Source of the DNA: Henriciella marina
Lineage (GTDB): Bacteria; Pseudomonadota; Alphaproteobacteria; Caulobacterales; Hyphomonadaceae
Assembly (NCBI RefSeq): GCF_027213945.1
Contig: NZ_JAPWGW010000003.1
Span: 62,001-126,000, forward strand
Length of the DNA: 64,000 nt
Direction: 5' to 3'
Positions 16,565-25,379 of this stretch are shown in pieces. Each line of letters starts with the position of its first letter. Position 1 is the stretch's first letter. The position numbers and the translations under genes were made by a program. A model generated the notes under the pieces. The model did not search any database and had not been told where the DNA came from. It saw only the letters and a list, made by a program, of their open reading frames with translations.

Positions 16565-18166
16565 ATGTCAGACCAGACCGCCACCAGCGATCAGAAAGGC
16601 TTTCTCGGCTGGGTCGAGAAAACGGGCAACAAATTGCCCGACCCGGTCTTCATCTTCTTCTATCTGATCATCGCGCTGATGATCGTCTCGCAGATCTGTG
16701 CGTGGCTCGGCGTTTCTGCGTTTCACCCGAGCCTGACCAATCCCGACGGCACCCCGCAGCTGGAAGAGGCGGCTAGCCTGTTCTCAGCGGAGAATATTCA
16801 GCGGCTATGGGTCGAGATGCCGACCACGTTCACGCACTTTCATCCGCTCGGCTATGTGCTTGTCGTGATGCTTGGCGCAGGCGTGGCAGAACGGTCTGGC
16901 CTCTTTGGTAGCGCAATCCGGGGCGCGGTGCGCAATGCGCCGAAAGCCATGCTGACCCCGCTGGTCGCGCTGATCGCCATGCTATCGAACCACGCCGCTG
17001 ACGCTGGTTACGTCGTCATGATCCCGCTGGCGGCGATCATCTTCGCGTCTGCAGGGCGTCATCCACTTGCAGGTATCGCAGCCGCCTTTGCGGGCGTATC
17101 AGGCGGTTTCTCCGCGAACATTACGCCGGGCCAGCTCGATGCGCTTCTCTTCGGCATTACCGAAAGCGCCTATGAGGCCAGCAATATCGATGGCGGATGG
17201 AGCGTGAACTTCGCCGGTAACTGGTACTTTATCGGCGTGCTTCTGTTCATCTACCTACCTGTCATCTGGCTGGTCACGGACAAGATTATTGAGCCTCGTC
17301 TCGGTAAATGGAAGCCTGACGCCGAGAGCGACATGCAAGCTTATAGCGATGAAGACCGCCCGCTTACCGAGGGCGAAAAGAAGGGCCTCGGCCGTGCAGG
17401 CCTTGCCATTCTGGGTGTGGTGCTTCTCTGGGTATTCATGACGATCGGGCCGGGCACGCCGCTTCTGGCAGACGGCCCGGGCAATGAAGATGCCGCTTGG
17501 TATGTTCAGGCAGGACCGCTTTTCCGATCGCTGGTTGCGGCTTTCCTGATCCTGTTCCTGGCCGCAGGCTGGGCGTACGGCTCATCAGCCGGAACGATCA
17601 AGAACCACCGCGACCTCGTCAACATGATGGCGGGCGGCATGAAGGATATGGGCTATTACCTCGTCCTCGCCTTCGCAGCCGCACACTTCGTGGCAATGTT
17701 CGGCTGGTCGAACCTCGGCCTGATCTCGGCGGTGCATGGTGCAGACGCGATCAATAATAGCGGCCTGCCGCTCCCGGCAGTGCTGGGCTTGATCGTGCTC
17801 TTCTCTGCCGCGCTGAACCTGTTCGTCGGCTCTGCCAGCGCGAAGTGGGCACTGCTCGCACCTGTGTTGGTGCCGATGCTGATGCTGGTCGGGATCAGCC
17901 CGGACGGTGCAACGGCGGCCTACCGGGTTGGCGATGGGGCAACGAACATCATCACGCCGCTCATGGTCTACTTCCCGCTGATCCTTGTCTTCGCCCAGCG
18001 CTGGCAGAAGAATTTCGGCCTCGGCAGTCTGACGGCGATGATGATCCCGTACTCGATCTGGATGCTCATCACGGGCGTGATCCTCATGATGTTCTGGCTC
18101 TTCGTTGGCTTCCCGCTCGGGCCGGGCGCGCCTGCGCAAATCCCGATCCCGGGGACAATCAACTAG
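16565..18166 (+). CDS. AbgT-family transporter
   Basis: A 533-residue inner-membrane protein with many hydrophobic helices. Family marks include the N-terminal GWVEKTGNKLPDPVFIFFYLI segment, the FTHFHPLGYVLVVMLGAGVAERSGLF block, SNHAADAGYVVMIPLAAIIFASAGRHPLAG, and SASAKWALLAPVLVPMLM with RVGDGATNIITPLMVYFPL near the end. AbgT proteins carry p-aminobenzoyl-glutamate in E. coli, and some members are proton-driven antibiotic or sulfonamide exporters; the substrate here is open. A strong terminator follows, so it is a single-gene unit. Confidence 0.93.
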   Translation: MSDQTATSDQKGFLGWVEKTGNKLPDPVFIFFYLIIALMIVSQICAWLGVSAFHPSLTNPDGTPQLEEAASLFSAENIQRLWVEMPTTFTHFHPLGYVLVVMLGAGVAERSGLFGSAIRGAVRNAPKAMLTPLVALIAMLSNHAADAGYVVMIPLAAIIFASAGRHPLAGIAAAFAGVSGGFSANITPGQLDALLFGITESAYEASNIDGGWSVNFAGNWYFIGVLLFIYLPVIWLVTDKIIEPRLGKWKPDAESDMQAYSDEDRPLTEGEKKGLGRAGLAILGVVLLWVFMTIGPGTPLLADGPGNEDAAWYVQAGPLFRSLVAAFLILFLAAGWAYGSSAGTIKNHRDLVNMMAGGMKDMGYYLVLAFAAAHFVAMFGWSNLGLISAVHGADAINNSGLPLPAVLGLIVLFSAALNLFVGSASAKWALLAPVLVPMLMLVGISPDGATAAYRVGDGATNIITPLMVYFPLILVFAQRWQKNFGLGSLTAMMIPYSIWMLITGVILMMFWLFVGFPLGPGAPAQIPIPGTIN

Positions 18167-18189
18167 ACAGCCTGACAGTTCAAAACAGA

Positions 18190-18228
18190 AGCGCCGCCGG
18201 TCTCATCAACTGGCGGCGCTTTTCTTTT
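18190..18228 (+). terminator. Rho-independent terminator after the AbgT gene
   Basis: AGCGCCGCC (18190-18198) pairs with GGCGGCGCT (18212-18220), a 9-bp GC-rich stem followed by TTTCTTTT. Confidence 0.9.
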
Positions 18229-18245
18229 GGACGGAAGGTCTGGCG

Positions 18246-19181
18246 TCAGACGCCGTGGATTTCGCCTGCGGCGGCTTCGGCCTTGATCCATTTGATGAAG
18301 GCGCGGACGTCGTCGGACTGGTGACGGCCTTTGGGCCAGACGATCCAGTAGCCAAAATCGATACTGGTCGAACCATCCGCGAAAGGCGCGACGAGACGGC
18401 CTGCCGCCATATCGGACGACGCGATGGCACGCTTGGCAAGGACGACGCCGCGCCCGGAGGCTGCGGCCTCAATCGCCATGGAGGACTGGTTGAAGCGCGG
18501 GCCCCGCTGGCCATTCACCTGATCAGCGATGCCGCGCGCCGCGAGCCAGCTTGTCCAGTCCGGGCAGGATGGGTCTTGCTCGGTGCTCTCATCATGGATG
18601 AGTGTGTGCTTGGCGAGGTCTTCAGGCTTCTTGATCGCGTCAGAGCCTTCCAAGAGACGCGGCGAGCAGACCGGCAGCACGGTCTCATCCATCAGCTTCT
18701 CTGATTTGAGGCCATCATAGCTGCCCTGCCCATAGCGGATCGCGAAGTCTGCGTCGGCCGTGGTGAAGTCGGTGATCGACATGTCTGCCGAGATCCAGGC
18801 CTCAATGCCCGGATTGGAGATGTGAAACCGGTCGAGGCGCGGGGCCAGCCATTTGGCGGCAAAGCTCGGCGCGCAGGAGACCATGACCCGGCCCTTGCGT
18901 GCAGGCTGCTGCATGATCCGACCAGCTTCGGTGATGCGGGAGAAAGCTTCGCGCACCAGCGGCAGGCTCGCCTGCGCGGCATCGGTCAGCAGAACGCTGC
19001 GCCCGGTGCGCTTGAATAGAGGTGTACCGGCATATTCCTCCAGCTGGCGGATATGCTGGGAAATGGCGCCCGGCGTAACGTTTAGCTCCTCAGCCGCCTT
19101 GCTGAATGACAGACGGCGGGCAGCCGCTTCAAAGGCGCGCAACGCATTTAGCGGGGGCAGACGGTCATTCGGATCGGCCAT
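18246..19181 (-). CDS. LysR-family regulator, GcvA-like
   Basis: A 311-residue transcription factor. The N-terminal winged helix reads LPPLNALRAFEAAARRLSFSKAAEELNVTPGAISQHIRQLEEYAGTPLFKRTGRSVLLT, the wording typical of GcvA/AmpR-like LysR proteins. The remainder is a periplasmic-binding-like effector domain. The gene is divergent from the siroheme synthase gene, with about 104 bp between the two starts, so a LysR operator controlling the sulfate-reduction operon could lie there; this is inference from arrangement, as no clear T-N11-A site was pinned down. It converges with the AbgT gene across the shared terminator. Confidence 0.92.
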   Translation of the reverse strand: MADPNDRLPPLNALRAFEAAARRLSFSKAAEELNVTPGAISQHIRQLEEYAGTPLFKRTGRSVLLTDAAQASLPLVREAFSRITEAGRIMQQPARKGRVMVSCAPSFAAKWLAPRLDRFHISNPGIEAWISADMSITDFTTADADFAIRYGQGSYDGLKSEKLMDETVLPVCSPRLLEGSDAIKKPEDLAKHTLIHDESTEQDPSCPDWTSWLAARGIADQVNGQRGPRFNQSSMAIEAAASGRGVVLAKRAIASSDMAAGRLVAPFADGSTSIDFGYWIVWPKGRHQSDDVRAFIKWIKAEAAAGEIHGV

Positions 19182-19285
19182 GGAAATCCTCGCATAGTTT
19201 ATCTAAACGATGGGATCAGGGGTCTACGCTTGCCGGAGGCGGGTCACAAGCCTCATTTTCCGGTAAGTCCCAGTAACGCCCGGCA

Positions 19286-20698
19286 ATGCGAGTCCAGATG
19301 CAACTCTTCCCAGCCTTCTTCCAGATGGATGGCGCCCAGATCGTCATTTTCGGCGATGGCGTGAATGCGGAGCGCAAGGCGCGCCTCGTCGCCAAGACAC
19401 CAGCACGTATCGCGCTGGTGACCCGTCACCTGCCTGACTGGGCCAAGTCGGTTGAGCAGATCGACCACGTCGAGCCGGAACAAGCCAGCCACGCTCTGGA
19501 CACGTCACGCTTCGCTATCATCGCCTGTGACGAAGAGACGGAGCTGCAATGGGCCTATGAGCTTGTCCGCGCTTTTGGCGTGCCGGTGAACGTGGTCGAC
19601 CGCAAGGAGCTTTGCGACTTCACCGTGCCGAGCATTCTAGACCGCGGCCAGGTCGTTGCAGCGTTCGCCACTGGCGGCGCGGCACCAGTCATCGCCAAGG
19701 ATGTGCGCGCAAAGCTGGAGACGCTGCTGCCTGAGCGGATTGGCATACTCGCCGAGCTGGCAGAGCGCTGGCGCCCGGCTGTGAAGGACGCGATCAGTTC
19801 TGAGACGTCCCGCCGTCACTTCTGGGAGCATGTCTTGCGCGGGCCTGTGGCAGAAGCGGTGTACGCCGGTGATGATCAGCGCGCCGAGAAGCTGATGGAC
19901 ATCGCGCTCCTTCGCTTTTCTCATGAGGCAAGCTCGAACGATCCCGGACCCGTCCATATTGTTGGCGCAGGCCCCGGCGACCCGGAGCTTCTCACGCTTA
20001 AAGCCTTCCGTCTGATCCAGCAGGCCGACATCGTGTTTCACGACAAGCTCGTTTCGGATGAGATCATGGACATGGTTCGCCGCGACGCTGAACGTGTCCC
20101 CGTCGGCAAGTCCAAGGGCGAGCATCTTGTGCCGCAGGACGGCATTCACGAGCTGATGATTGCAGCAGCCCGCGAAGGCAAACGCGTCGTACGCCTAAAG
20201 GGCGGCGACCCTTTCATCTTCGGGCGCGGCGGCGAGGAAGTCGAAGCACTCCGAGAAGCCGGCATCGAAGCGACGGTCGTACCGGGTATCTCCTCAGCGC
20301 TTGGGTGCGCAGCGAATGCGAACCTGCCACTGACCCACCGCGACCATGCCCAGACGCTGACCTTCGTGACGGGCCATGCCCGCAAGGGCGGCGTGCCGGA
20401 CCTCGACTGGCAGGGTCTGGCCAAGCCAAACCAGACCGTCGTCGTCTTCATGGGCGTTGGCACATCGACCGTCATCTCGGAAAAGTTGCAGGAAGCTGGC
20501 CTTTCGGGTGACACCCCCGTGGCGGTCATCGAGAATGGCACGCGTGCAAACGAGACACGCGGCTTTGGCTCTCTTGAGGCCCTGCCCCGGATCATAGAAA
20601 CACATGGCATCAAGGGCCCGGCACTGCTGATTATCGGCGAGGTTGCCGGTCTTCCCGCCGAGGCCCAGAACAAATTCATAGCGGAGGCGCTGGCATGA
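19286..20698 (+). CDS. cysG: Siroheme synthase (precorrin-2 dehydrogenase/ferrochelatase + uroporphyrinogen-III methyltransferase)
   Basis: A 470-residue two-domain enzyme making siroheme for sulfite reductase. Residues 1-200 are the NAD-dependent dehydrogenase/chelatase part: IVIFGDGVNAERKARLV is the dinucleotide loop (GxGxxA, with the first glycine pattern slightly degenerate). Residues about 215-470 are the S-adenosylmethionine-dependent SUMT domain: HIVGAGPGDPELLTLKA, RLKGGDPFIFGRGGEE and VVPGISSALG are hallmark motifs. First gene of an operon; it overlaps the next gene by 4 bp (ATGA). An alternative ATG at 19298 would remove four residues; neither start has a strong ribosome site. Confidence 0.94.
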   Translation: MRVQMQLFPAFFQMDGAQIVIFGDGVNAERKARLVAKTPARIALVTRHLPDWAKSVEQIDHVEPEQASHALDTSRFAIIACDEETELQWAYELVRAFGVPVNVVDRKELCDFTVPSILDRGQVVAAFATGGAAPVIAKDVRAKLETLLPERIGILAELAERWRPAVKDAISSETSRRHFWEHVLRGPVAEAVYAGDDQRAEKLMDIALLRFSHEASSNDPGPVHIVGAGPGDPELLTLKAFRLIQQADIVFHDKLVSDEIMDMVRRDAERVPVGKSKGEHLVPQDGIHELMIAAAREGKRVVRLKGGDPFIFGRGGEEVEALREAGIEATVVPGISSALGCAANANLPLTHRDHAQTLTFVTGHARKGGVPDLDWQGLAKPNQTVVVFMGVGTSTVISEKLQEAGLSGDTPVAVIENGTRANETRGFGSLEALPRIIETHGIKGPALLIIGEVAGLPAEAQNKFIAEALA

Positions 20699-21009
20699 CT
20701 TCGGTCCGCCCAAAACTGAAACCCGACCAGCCCAAGGCGGTGACCGCCTGGGACACGCTGACAGGCAAAGTCGTCTGGATGGCGGGCGATGGCAGCTGGT
20801 CCGACGACCCGCAGCGCATCGGCGTCTTCATCGGCGATGAGGCCGAGGCCCGCCTGAAAGATGCAGAAGCACAGGAAGGCACGGTCACTGACCCGTATTT
20901 CATGCAGGTCACTGAAACGGGCGCCGTCGATGGCCGCGAAACGCTGCGCGAAAATATTCGTGCGAACGGCCCGACAGTGCACCCTGAGTTTCAGAAAGCG
21001 CCGAAATGA
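20695..21009 (+). CDS. DUF2849 protein of the sulfite-reduction operon
   Basis: A 104-residue protein with PKAVTAWDTLTGKVVWMAGDGSWSDDPQRIGVF near the N-terminus and VTDPYFMQV in the middle, the pattern of DUF2849. This family is found next to cysG and cysI in alphaproteobacteria; a helper role in sulfite reductase function or siroheme delivery is assumed from context only. It overlaps the genes on either side by 4 bp each, so translation is coupled. Confidence 0.85.
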   Translation: MTSVRPKLKPDQPKAVTAWDTLTGKVVWMAGDGSWSDDPQRIGVFIGDEAEARLKDAEAQEGTVTDPYFMQVTETGAVDGRETLRENIRANGPTVHPEFQKAPK

Positions 21010-21623
21010 TCCGCATCTATGGTGACAGCATTTCTGGCAATTGCCTGAAAGTGAAATGGGTCGCGGAGCGCCTCGGCATCGACCATGAATGGGTCGAGAT
21101 CAACATCATGAAAGGCGAGACCCGCACGGATACTTTCCTTGCGATCAACCCGTTCGGTCAGGTGCCTGTCATCGAGTTCGACAATGGCCGCGTGCTCGCC
21201 CAGTCCAACGCCATCATCTCCTATCTTGCCGATGGCAGCGAGCTTGTGCCGGAAGACGCTTTCGAGCGCGCCAAGGTTCTGGAGTGGATGTTCTGGGAAC
21301 AGTATTCCCACGAGACGGCGATCGCGGTGCGCCGCTTCCAGAAGCACTATGAAAAGCGCAGCGACGAAGAGATCGACCCACACCTGATGGCAAAGGGCCG
21401 GCGCGCACTTGGCCGGATGGAACTTGCCCTGCTCGGCAATGACTGGATCGCTGGCGGAGAGGCGATGACGCTCGCCGATATCTCGCTGCTTGCCTATACC
21501 CGCCTCGCCCATGAAGGCGGGTTTGACGTGTCCGAGTTTCCGGCCGTTCACGGCTGGATTGCGCGCTGCGAGCGCGAGCTCGGCCTTCCCCATCTGCATG
21601 AGGTTACCGATGTACAGGTATGA
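21006..21623 (+). CDS. Glutathione S-transferase family protein
   Basis: A 205-residue GST. The N-terminal thioredoxin-like half shows IYGDSISGNCLKVKWVAERLGIDHEWVEINI and the glutathione-binding NPFGQVPVIEFDNGRVLAQSNAIISYLAD (cis-Pro plus Q-S pair). The C-terminal helical half includes the N-capping motif MTLADISLLAYTRLA. The probable activating residue is Ser8 or Ser10. Its place inside the operon, overlapping DUF2849 upstream and cysI downstream (14 bp), suggests a link to sulfur metabolism, for instance handling glutathione-bound sulfur, but that is inference. Confidence 0.88.
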   Translation: MIRIYGDSISGNCLKVKWVAERLGIDHEWVEINIMKGETRTDTFLAINPFGQVPVIEFDNGRVLAQSNAIISYLADGSELVPEDAFERAKVLEWMFWEQYSHETAIAVRRFQKHYEKRSDEEIDPHLMAKGRRALGRMELALLGNDWIAGGEAMTLADISLLAYTRLAHEGGFDVSEFPAVHGWIARCERELGLPHLHEVTDVQV

Positions 21624-23268
21624 TGAATTCGACACCCGGATCGTAAAGGAACGGGTCGAGCAGTTTCGTGGACAGGTGGCCCGCCGCCTGTCTGGCGAAC
21701 TGAAGGAAGATGAGTTCAAGCCGCTGCGGCTTCAGAACGGCGTCTATCTGCAGCTGCACGCCTATATGCTGCGGATCGCTATTCCATACGGCCAGCTCAA
21801 TCCGCGCCAGATGCGCGCGCTGGCCGAGATCGCCCGCAAATATGACCGTGGCTATGGCCACTTCACGACGCGCCAGAACATCCAGTTCAACTGGGTGGCG
21901 CTGAAGGATATTCCCGATGTGCTGGCGGATCTGGCAGATGTCGAGATGCATGCCATCCAGACCTCGGGCAACTGCATCCGCAACGTCACGAGCGACCATT
22001 ATGCCGGCGCGACGAAGGATGAAGTGATGGACCCGCGCCCATGGTGCGAGATCATCCGCCAATGGTCGACCTTCCACCCGGAATTCGCCTTCCTGCCGCG
22101 CAAATTCAAGATCGCCGTGACGGCGGCAGAACATGACCGCGCGGCGATCAAGGTGCACGATATCGGCCTCAACATGCGCCGCAAGGACGGCGAAGTTGGC
22201 TTTGAGGTCCATGTCGGCGGCGGCCAGGGGCGCACGCCGCATATTGCCGCCAAGGTCTCTGATTTCGTGCCGGAAAGCGAGCTGCTCGATTATCTGGAAG
22301 CCATCATGCGGGTCTATAACCGCTTTGGCCGCCGCGATAACAAGTACAAGGCGCGCATCAAGATCCTCGTCTCCGAGACGGGCGAAGAGGAATTCCGCAA
22401 GCTGGTCGAAGATGAGTTCGCGGCGCAGCGGACGGCTGAAAAGATCGCCCTGCCCCAGGAAGAGATCGACCGGATTCACGCCTATTTCGAGCCGCCAAAG
22501 CTGGCGGCGAAACCGGCAAATTCCGAAAGCTTCGAAAAGGCGAAGACCGCTGACGCAGGCTTCGCACGCTGGACGCGCGCGAATTTGCACCCGCACAAGG
22601 TGGATGGCTATACGACAGTGACCGTCAGCCTGAAGCCGATGGGCGTTGCCGCCGGTGACGCAACGGATGACCAGATGGATGTCATGGCGGACCTCGCCGA
22701 GAGTTATGGCCATGACGATATCCGCGTCAGCCATGCGCAGAACGTCGTCCTGCCGCATGTCGCCCTGGATGATGTCTATGAGCTTTATCGCAAGCTCGAT
22801 GCAGCCGGTCTCGCCACGCCGAATGAAGGGCTCATCTCGGACATGATCGTCTGCCCGGGGCTTGATTACTGCAACCTCGCCAATGCACGCTCTATCCCGG
22901 TTGGCATGGCCATACAGGAAGCGTTCAGCGACCCGGACGACCAGGCCGATATCGGCAAGTTCCACATCAATATTTCCGGCTGCATCAATGCGTGTGGTCA
23001 CCACCATGTCGGCCATGTCGGTATTCTCGGCGTCGACCGGAAAGGCGAGGAATACTACCAGATCACGTTGGGTGGGCGCGCCGATGAGAAAGCGGCGATT
23101 GGCCAGATGGCCGGGCCGGGGCTGAAAGCGGACGACGTGCCTGTCGCGCTGAAGCGCCTTGTCGATCGTTACCGCGAACTTCGCTCCAGCAAGGACGAAA
23201 CCTTCATCGAAACGTTTGAGCGCGAAGGCATGGAGCCTTTCAAGGACGCCATCTACGCGGGCGCGTAG
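21610..23268 (+). CDS. cysI: Sulfite reductase hemoprotein (nitrite/sulfite reductase family)
   Basis: A 552-residue siroheme and [4Fe-4S] enzyme reducing sulfite to sulfide. The cluster ligands are visible as CPGLDYC and CINAC (C-x5-C and C-x3-C). GHFTTRQNIQFNWV is the first siroheme/substrate-binding segment, and TSGNCIRNVTSDHYAG belongs to the same half. The ATG at 21610 (MYRYDEFD) is within the end of the GST gene; the longer open frame upstream is out of register with any homology. No flavoprotein (CysJ) gene is adjacent, so a ferredoxin or unlinked reductase is the likely electron donor. Confidence 0.95.
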   Translation: MYRYDEFDTRIVKERVEQFRGQVARRLSGELKEDEFKPLRLQNGVYLQLHAYMLRIAIPYGQLNPRQMRALAEIARKYDRGYGHFTTRQNIQFNWVALKDIPDVLADLADVEMHAIQTSGNCIRNVTSDHYAGATKDEVMDPRPWCEIIRQWSTFHPEFAFLPRKFKIAVTAAEHDRAAIKVHDIGLNMRRKDGEVGFEVHVGGGQGRTPHIAAKVSDFVPESELLDYLEAIMRVYNRFGRRDNKYKARIKILVSETGEEEFRKLVEDEFAAQRTAEKIALPQEEIDRIHAYFEPPKLAAKPANSESFEKAKTADAGFARWTRANLHPHKVDGYTTVTVSLKPMGVAAGDATDDQMDVMADLAESYGHDDIRVSHAQNVVLPHVALDDVYELYRKLDAAGLATPNEGLISDMIVCPGLDYCNLANARSIPVGMAIQEAFSDPDDQADIGKFHINISGCINACGHHHVGHVGILGVDRKGEEYYQITLGGRADEKAAIGQMAGPGLKADDVPVALKRLVDRYRELRSSKDETFIETFEREGMEPFKDAIYAGA

Positions 23269-23289
23269 AGAGACGAGGACAACACTTAC

Positions 23290-23781
23290 ATGCCACTTAT
23301 CAAGGACCGCCGCGAAGTCGACGATATCTGGGCCTATGTGCCTGATGAAGCCGACCTCTCCCCCGGTGGATGCATCACGGTTTCACTTGCCCGGTTTCGG
23401 AGTGAGACGGAGCTTCTTCTTGCGAGAAATACTGAAATCGGCGTGCGCTTGGAGCCCGCCGACGATCCGCACGAGCTCGAGGAATTTCTCGACCGACTGA
23501 CGCTGATTGAGATCGATTTCCCCAAATATACCGATGGGCGCGGCTATTCGCAGGCGCAGCTCTTGCGCCGCCGTATGGGCTATGAAGGTGAGCTCCGCGC
23601 CGTCGGCCACGTCCTGCGAGATCAGATTCTCTATATGAACCGTTCAGGGTTCGATGCTTTTGAGACCGAGAGGGCCGAATTACCTTCCGTACTAGACGCG
23701 CTGGAAGAGTTTTCAGCGGTGTATCAGCCAGCAGCGGATGAGCGTGTACCCGTTTTCCGCCGCCGGCACGGAAAGGATTAA
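23290..23781 (+). CDS. DUF934 protein of the sulfite-reduction operon
   Basis: A 163-residue protein beginning MPLIKDRREVDDIWAYV, with the central FPKYTDGRGYSQAQLLRRRMGYEGELRAVGHVLRDQILYMNRSGFDAFE block that defines DUF934. The family sits beside cysI and cysH in proteobacteria and is named for that context; no activity has been established to my knowledge. It lies 21 bp after cysI and 10 bp before cysH. Confidence 0.9.
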   Translation: MPLIKDRREVDDIWAYVPDEADLSPGGCITVSLARFRSETELLLARNTEIGVRLEPADDPHELEEFLDRLTLIEIDFPKYTDGRGYSQAQLLRRRMGYEGELRAVGHVLRDQILYMNRSGFDAFETERAELPSVLDALEEFSAVYQPAADERVPVFRRRHGKD

Positions 23782-23791
23782 AGGCGCTTTT

Positions 23792-24535
23792 ATGCCATAT
23801 GCCGATTATCAGACACGTCTGAGACAGCCTGCCGAGGAGCGGCTTGCCCGCCTAAATGGTGAGCTGCGTCACGCGTCCGCGACTACCATCCTGCGCGCCT
23901 CGCTGGTGCGTGAGTGGCCGGGCAAGCTGACCTATGTGTCGAGCTTCGGCGCTGAGAGTGCTGTGATGCTGGCGCTTATTGCGGATGTCGATCCAGATTT
24001 CCCGGTGGTCTTCCTTGAGACCGGTCTGCATTTCCCGCAGACGCTGGATTACAAGGACACGCTGATCGACCAGCTGGGCCTGACCAATGTTCAGGAGATC
24101 AAGCCGAACGAAACCGAGCGCAAGATCATCGATCCGAAGGACCGCCTCTGGCAGTCGGACCCGGACGCCTGTTGTTCACTGCGCAAGGTGCGTCCGCTTG
24201 AGCCTGCGCTCGAAGGCTTCGATGCCTGGATTACCGGTCGCAAGCGCTTTCATGGCGGTGCCCGCATGAGCATGCCTGTGTTCGAGCATGCCAATGGGCG
24301 CTACAAGGTGAACCCGCTGGCGAGCTGGACGCAGGAAGACGTTGATCGCTTCTTCGTTCATCGGAACCTGCCAAAGCACCCACTGGTCGATCAGGGTTAT
24401 CCATCGATCGGTTGCTGGCCTTGCACGCGCCCTGCAGAAGACCCGTCTGATATCCGCTCTGGCCGCTGGGCCGGTATGGCGAAGACAGAATGCGGCCTCC
24501 ACGTCGACAAGTCAGAGCGTCCGCGCGTCTTCTGA
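23792..24535 (+). CDS. cysH: Assimilatory (phospho)adenylyl-sulfate reductase
   Basis: A 247-residue enzyme reducing activated sulfate to sulfite with thioredoxin or glutaredoxin. YVSSFGAESAVMLALIADVD is the PP-loop nucleotide-binding segment, and FLETGLHFPQTLDYKD follows. Two cysteine pairs are present, DACCSLRKV and IGCWPCTRP. That four-cysteine pattern holds a [4Fe-4S] cluster and marks adenylyl-sulfate-using enzymes rather than the PAPS-only type of E. coli. The expected C-terminal catalytic Cys is present as ECGLH. ATG at 23792 is preferred over 23738, which would overlap DUF934. Confidence 0.93.
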   Translation: MPYADYQTRLRQPAEERLARLNGELRHASATTILRASLVREWPGKLTYVSSFGAESAVMLALIADVDPDFPVVFLETGLHFPQTLDYKDTLIDQLGLTNVQEIKPNETERKIIDPKDRLWQSDPDACCSLRKVRPLEPALEGFDAWITGRKRFHGGARMSMPVFEHANGRYKVNPLASWTQEDVDRFFVHRNLPKHPLVDQGYPSIGCWPCTRPAEDPSDIRSGRWAGMAKTECGLHVDKSERPRVF

Positions 24536-24614
24536 TCCAGTTCGGATTATTATTGAAATTCGATAATTCGCTTCTTATCTCTCTATTACAGAGATGATAG
24601 GGAGATAATGACAA

Positions 24615-25286
24615 ATGACGCTGACGATCGCTGAAGGCCTAGTGCTTCTATCGCTCAAGAATGAGACGGGTGAGAAAAGCGGGCAGTTCGTCGAGTACGG
24701 CCTGGCTGGTAGCGCTATTGCAGAACTTATCCTGCGCGGGCGGCTGGTCCTCGATCAGGTGAAACAGAAGAAACTGTCAGTTACCGATGCCGCACCGACG
24801 GGAGACGTCTTTCTGGATTCATGCCTGGAGACGCTCGCGAAGCGCGCAGATGGCCGGTCCGTAAAATCGGCTGTCAGCAAGCTTGCCAACAAGTCTAAAC
24901 TGTTCCGCACGCAGGCGCAGGCGCTTGTCGACAAGGGTGTACTTCGCGCGGACCCGCAATCCTTCCTGTTCTTCAACTGGACACGGTATCCCGAGGCGGA
25001 GCCCAAGGCTGAAGCGAAACTGATCCTTCACCTTGAAGCGGTGATGTTCGAGGGCAAGCCACCTGAGGCCGAAGACTGCGTGATCATCGCACTTGGCGAT
25101 AAAACCGGCCTTCTGAAGAAGAATTTCCCGAACGAAAAGCTGAAGGCTCACAAGGACCGCATCAAGGAGATCGCAAAGGGCGGCATGGCCTCCACTAAAG
25201 CGACCATACAGGCGATAGAGGCCGTTCAAGTTGCGCTGGTGGCTTCGATTGCGGCGGCTTCGGCAAGCAGTGCATCCGTGAGCTGA
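24615..25286 (+). CDS. GPP34 (GOLPH3-like) family protein
   Basis: A 223-residue protein with the GPP34 pattern: LTIAEGLVLLSLKNETGE at the start, VEYGLAGSAIAELILRGRLVL, and the late LEAVMFEGKPPEAEDCVIIALGDKTGLLKK. In eukaryotes this fold binds phosphatidylinositol-4-phosphate; bacterial members are of unknown function, presumably membrane-lipid or lipid-modification related. An ATG at 24615 follows a TATCTC-like -10 box and an imperfect inverted repeat around 24577-24595 that could be regulatory. Confidence 0.85.
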   Translation: MTLTIAEGLVLLSLKNETGEKSGQFVEYGLAGSAIAELILRGRLVLDQVKQKKLSVTDAAPTGDVFLDSCLETLAKRADGRSVKSAVSKLANKSKLFRTQAQALVDKGVLRADPQSFLFFNWTRYPEAEPKAEAKLILHLEAVMFEGKPPEAEDCVIIALGDKTGLLKKNFPNEKLKAHKDRIKEIAKGGMASTKATIQAIEAVQVALVASIAAASASSASVS

Positions 25287-25379
25287 AACGCGCCACCTGC
25301 AGCATTAATTGCAGATGGCGGGGAACCTTTTGTGACGCCCTTCAAAGTTCTGCCAAATTCTTTTGGCACCTTGGGAACC

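Noticed and set aside
21604-23016. 470-residue minus-strand open frame
   Set aside because: Antisense shadow of cysI, which has intact cluster cysteines on the plus strand.
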